Below, piece after piece: positions 62,882-64,000 of a stretch of DNA of 64,000 nt; position 1 is the stretch's first letter, and every line of letters begins with the position of its first letter. Position numbers and translations under genes: made by a program. Below the pieces are notes generated by a model. That model had not been told where the DNA came from and searched no databases. It saw nothing but the letters and a program-made list of their open reading frames with translations. The DNA is from Trichuris trichiura (Eukaryota; Nematoda; Enoplea; Trichinellida; Trichuridae), in the NCBI GenBank assembly GCA_037903355.1, contig JBAJFE010000021.1, positions 1 through 64,000 on the forward strand. Direction: 5' to 3'.

Positions 62882-63427
62882 ATGCTAGGTAAAATTCTGT
62901 TAACACTGAGCGCCTTGATCGTACCTGTGAGTACAGCACCTTAAGCTGCCCAATTCTATTGGTCACAAATTGCAAAAGCTTTAGATACACGGAGATGTCA
63001 ACAATGCGAGAAGCTCAATCATACTGTCAGTTGAAGAAGTTTCAATTTCTTACGAAAGTGGTCCCGCTACAATCGTGCCTCACATGATTCCTCCTCCAAA
63101 ACCGCCTCGAACTTTTGCTTACACTGGTCCATCGAACAATAATGCCACGAAAGAAAAAGTGAACATGTATAAAGTGCGAACATCTCTGTAAGTGTCACAC
63201 ATTTTAAACATATTCAGGACACAACCCGAACAGAAGACAGTATCTAAGAAAAAGACTATCAAAAAAACAATCGTAAGTTCCACAAAAGGTCAGTCGAAAA
63301 CTTTTACCCGCCGCATACACTTAACAATAATTCAAAAGTTATTATAGTGGTAAGAAAGTGCGCGGTAAAAGTTGGCACCTACTGTAGCAACAAAGTAAAA
63401 ACAACAAGAGACAACCTAAAGCTTTGA
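62882..63427 (+). CDS. Small secreted proline-rich protein B, paralogue of A
   Basis: Four exons (62882-62926, 62985-63187, 63218-63288, 63348-63427) give 132 residues. Signal peptide MLGKILLTLSALIVP, then a less acidic region, the conserved MIPPPKPPRTFAYTGPS core and a Lys-rich tail (TVSKKKTIKKTIVSSTK) ending SNKVKTTRDNLKL. Paralogue A lies 3.04 kb upstream on the same strand. Exons 1 and 3 have the same length in both. Outside the leader, the PPPKPPRTF core and basic spacing the sequences have diverged strongly, and the tail contains two cysteines absent from A. No family recognised. Confidence 0.72.
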
Positions 63428-63875
63428 CGAACGCCAGGAAGCGCCACGCCATCTTGGACGAAACATTGTACTAGATGACGCGTTAGAGGGACGTTATTGA
63501 AAAAGTTGAAAAACCACCTCAAAATTCTCTTTAATTCTATTCCGTCATTATGGTAGCGACTTTATGCCACTGTGTTTATACACAATATTTCACTCTCGCT
63601 ATTTTGTGCTCTTCATAATATAAACCGGTCGCTTAGCACTTTGCAAAGCTTTTGTTGTGCAAATATTTGGGGTTTGCTGATAACAAAACTGAACTTTTTT
63701 CTTAGAACAAAACCCAACTAAATACGACTGTATGATTTCGTTGCAAAAAAATCTGACCTTGGAGCTCACGCGCGTGTTCCTTTAACGGAATTAAAGAGGG
63801 GAACAGAGGCAAGGTTCGACAGTATGCTAATTTGAACGCACAACTTGTAACGTGTTGACAATTTTTCATAATGCA

Positions 63876-63949
63876 AACTTTGAACTACGGTGAACCCCGT
63901 TACGTAACATTGCATTCTTGCGTAACGCGCTTCACCGTAATTACAAGTT
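63876..63949. repeat. Foldback element 5 at the window edge
   Basis: Core arms 63887-63907 and 63918-63938 match at 18 of 21 positions (ACGGTGAAC... against its inverse), with outer AACTT and AAGTT at 63876 and 63945. The arm contains AACCCCGTTA, also present in element 2, so the two may be related. Confidence 0.7.
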
Positions 63950-64000
63950 TACAGCGTGTTTATTTATTTAAATTCGATTTGCTCAACGCCTACTGATCAT

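Overview
The window looks like nuclear DNA of a clade I parasitic nematode, most likely a whipworm (Trichuris) or close relative. This is inferred from protein-coding genes split by GT-AG introns mostly 45-65 bp long, moderate GC, and the mix of secreted cathepsin B-like proteases, a serine-protease homologue, a CUB protein and a galectin next to animal housekeeping genes. I could run no database search, so the genus is an inference.

Layout. (1) 1-13.4 kb: a tandem cathepsin B-like cluster on the + strand with three full-length genes (1397-2738, 4688-6253, 9888-11179), one internally deleted copy (12649-13364) and one decayed relic (6590-7642). Three copies share a promoter module: a CTGATAR site about 80 bp and a TTATC site exactly 29 bp upstream of a TATA box. 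(2) 15-16.6 kb: a coiled-coil protein, tentatively HAUS7-like, then a gene-poor stretch to 21.7 kb. (3) 21.7-34.4 kb: adenosine deaminase and alanine-glyoxylate aminotransferase (+), then exocyst Sec15, CHID1 and RYBP/YAF2 (-). (4) 35-36.4 kb: two unidentified candidate genes, divergent. (5) 39.9-43.4 kb: a large C2H2 zinc-finger gene (-). (6) 46.9-53.6 kb: eEF1A (-) and WDR75 (+), divergent, with an AT-rich region between. (7) 54-57.7 kb: secreted proteins: a serine-protease homologue that has lost all three catalytic residues (-), a two-CUB protein (-) and a galectin with an N-terminal hydrophobic segment (+). (8) 59.8-63.4 kb: a duplicated pair of unrecognised small secreted proteins with a conserved PPPKPPRTF core and a basic C-terminus.

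The cathepsins and the 54-63 kb genes look like host-interface genes under rapid duplication and decay. The central genes cover purine salvage, glyoxylate/amino-acid metabolism, secretion, chromatin, translation and ribosome biogenesis. At least five foldback elements lie in introns and intergenic DNA. Exon boundaries were worked out by hand from splice sites, reading frame and family similarity.
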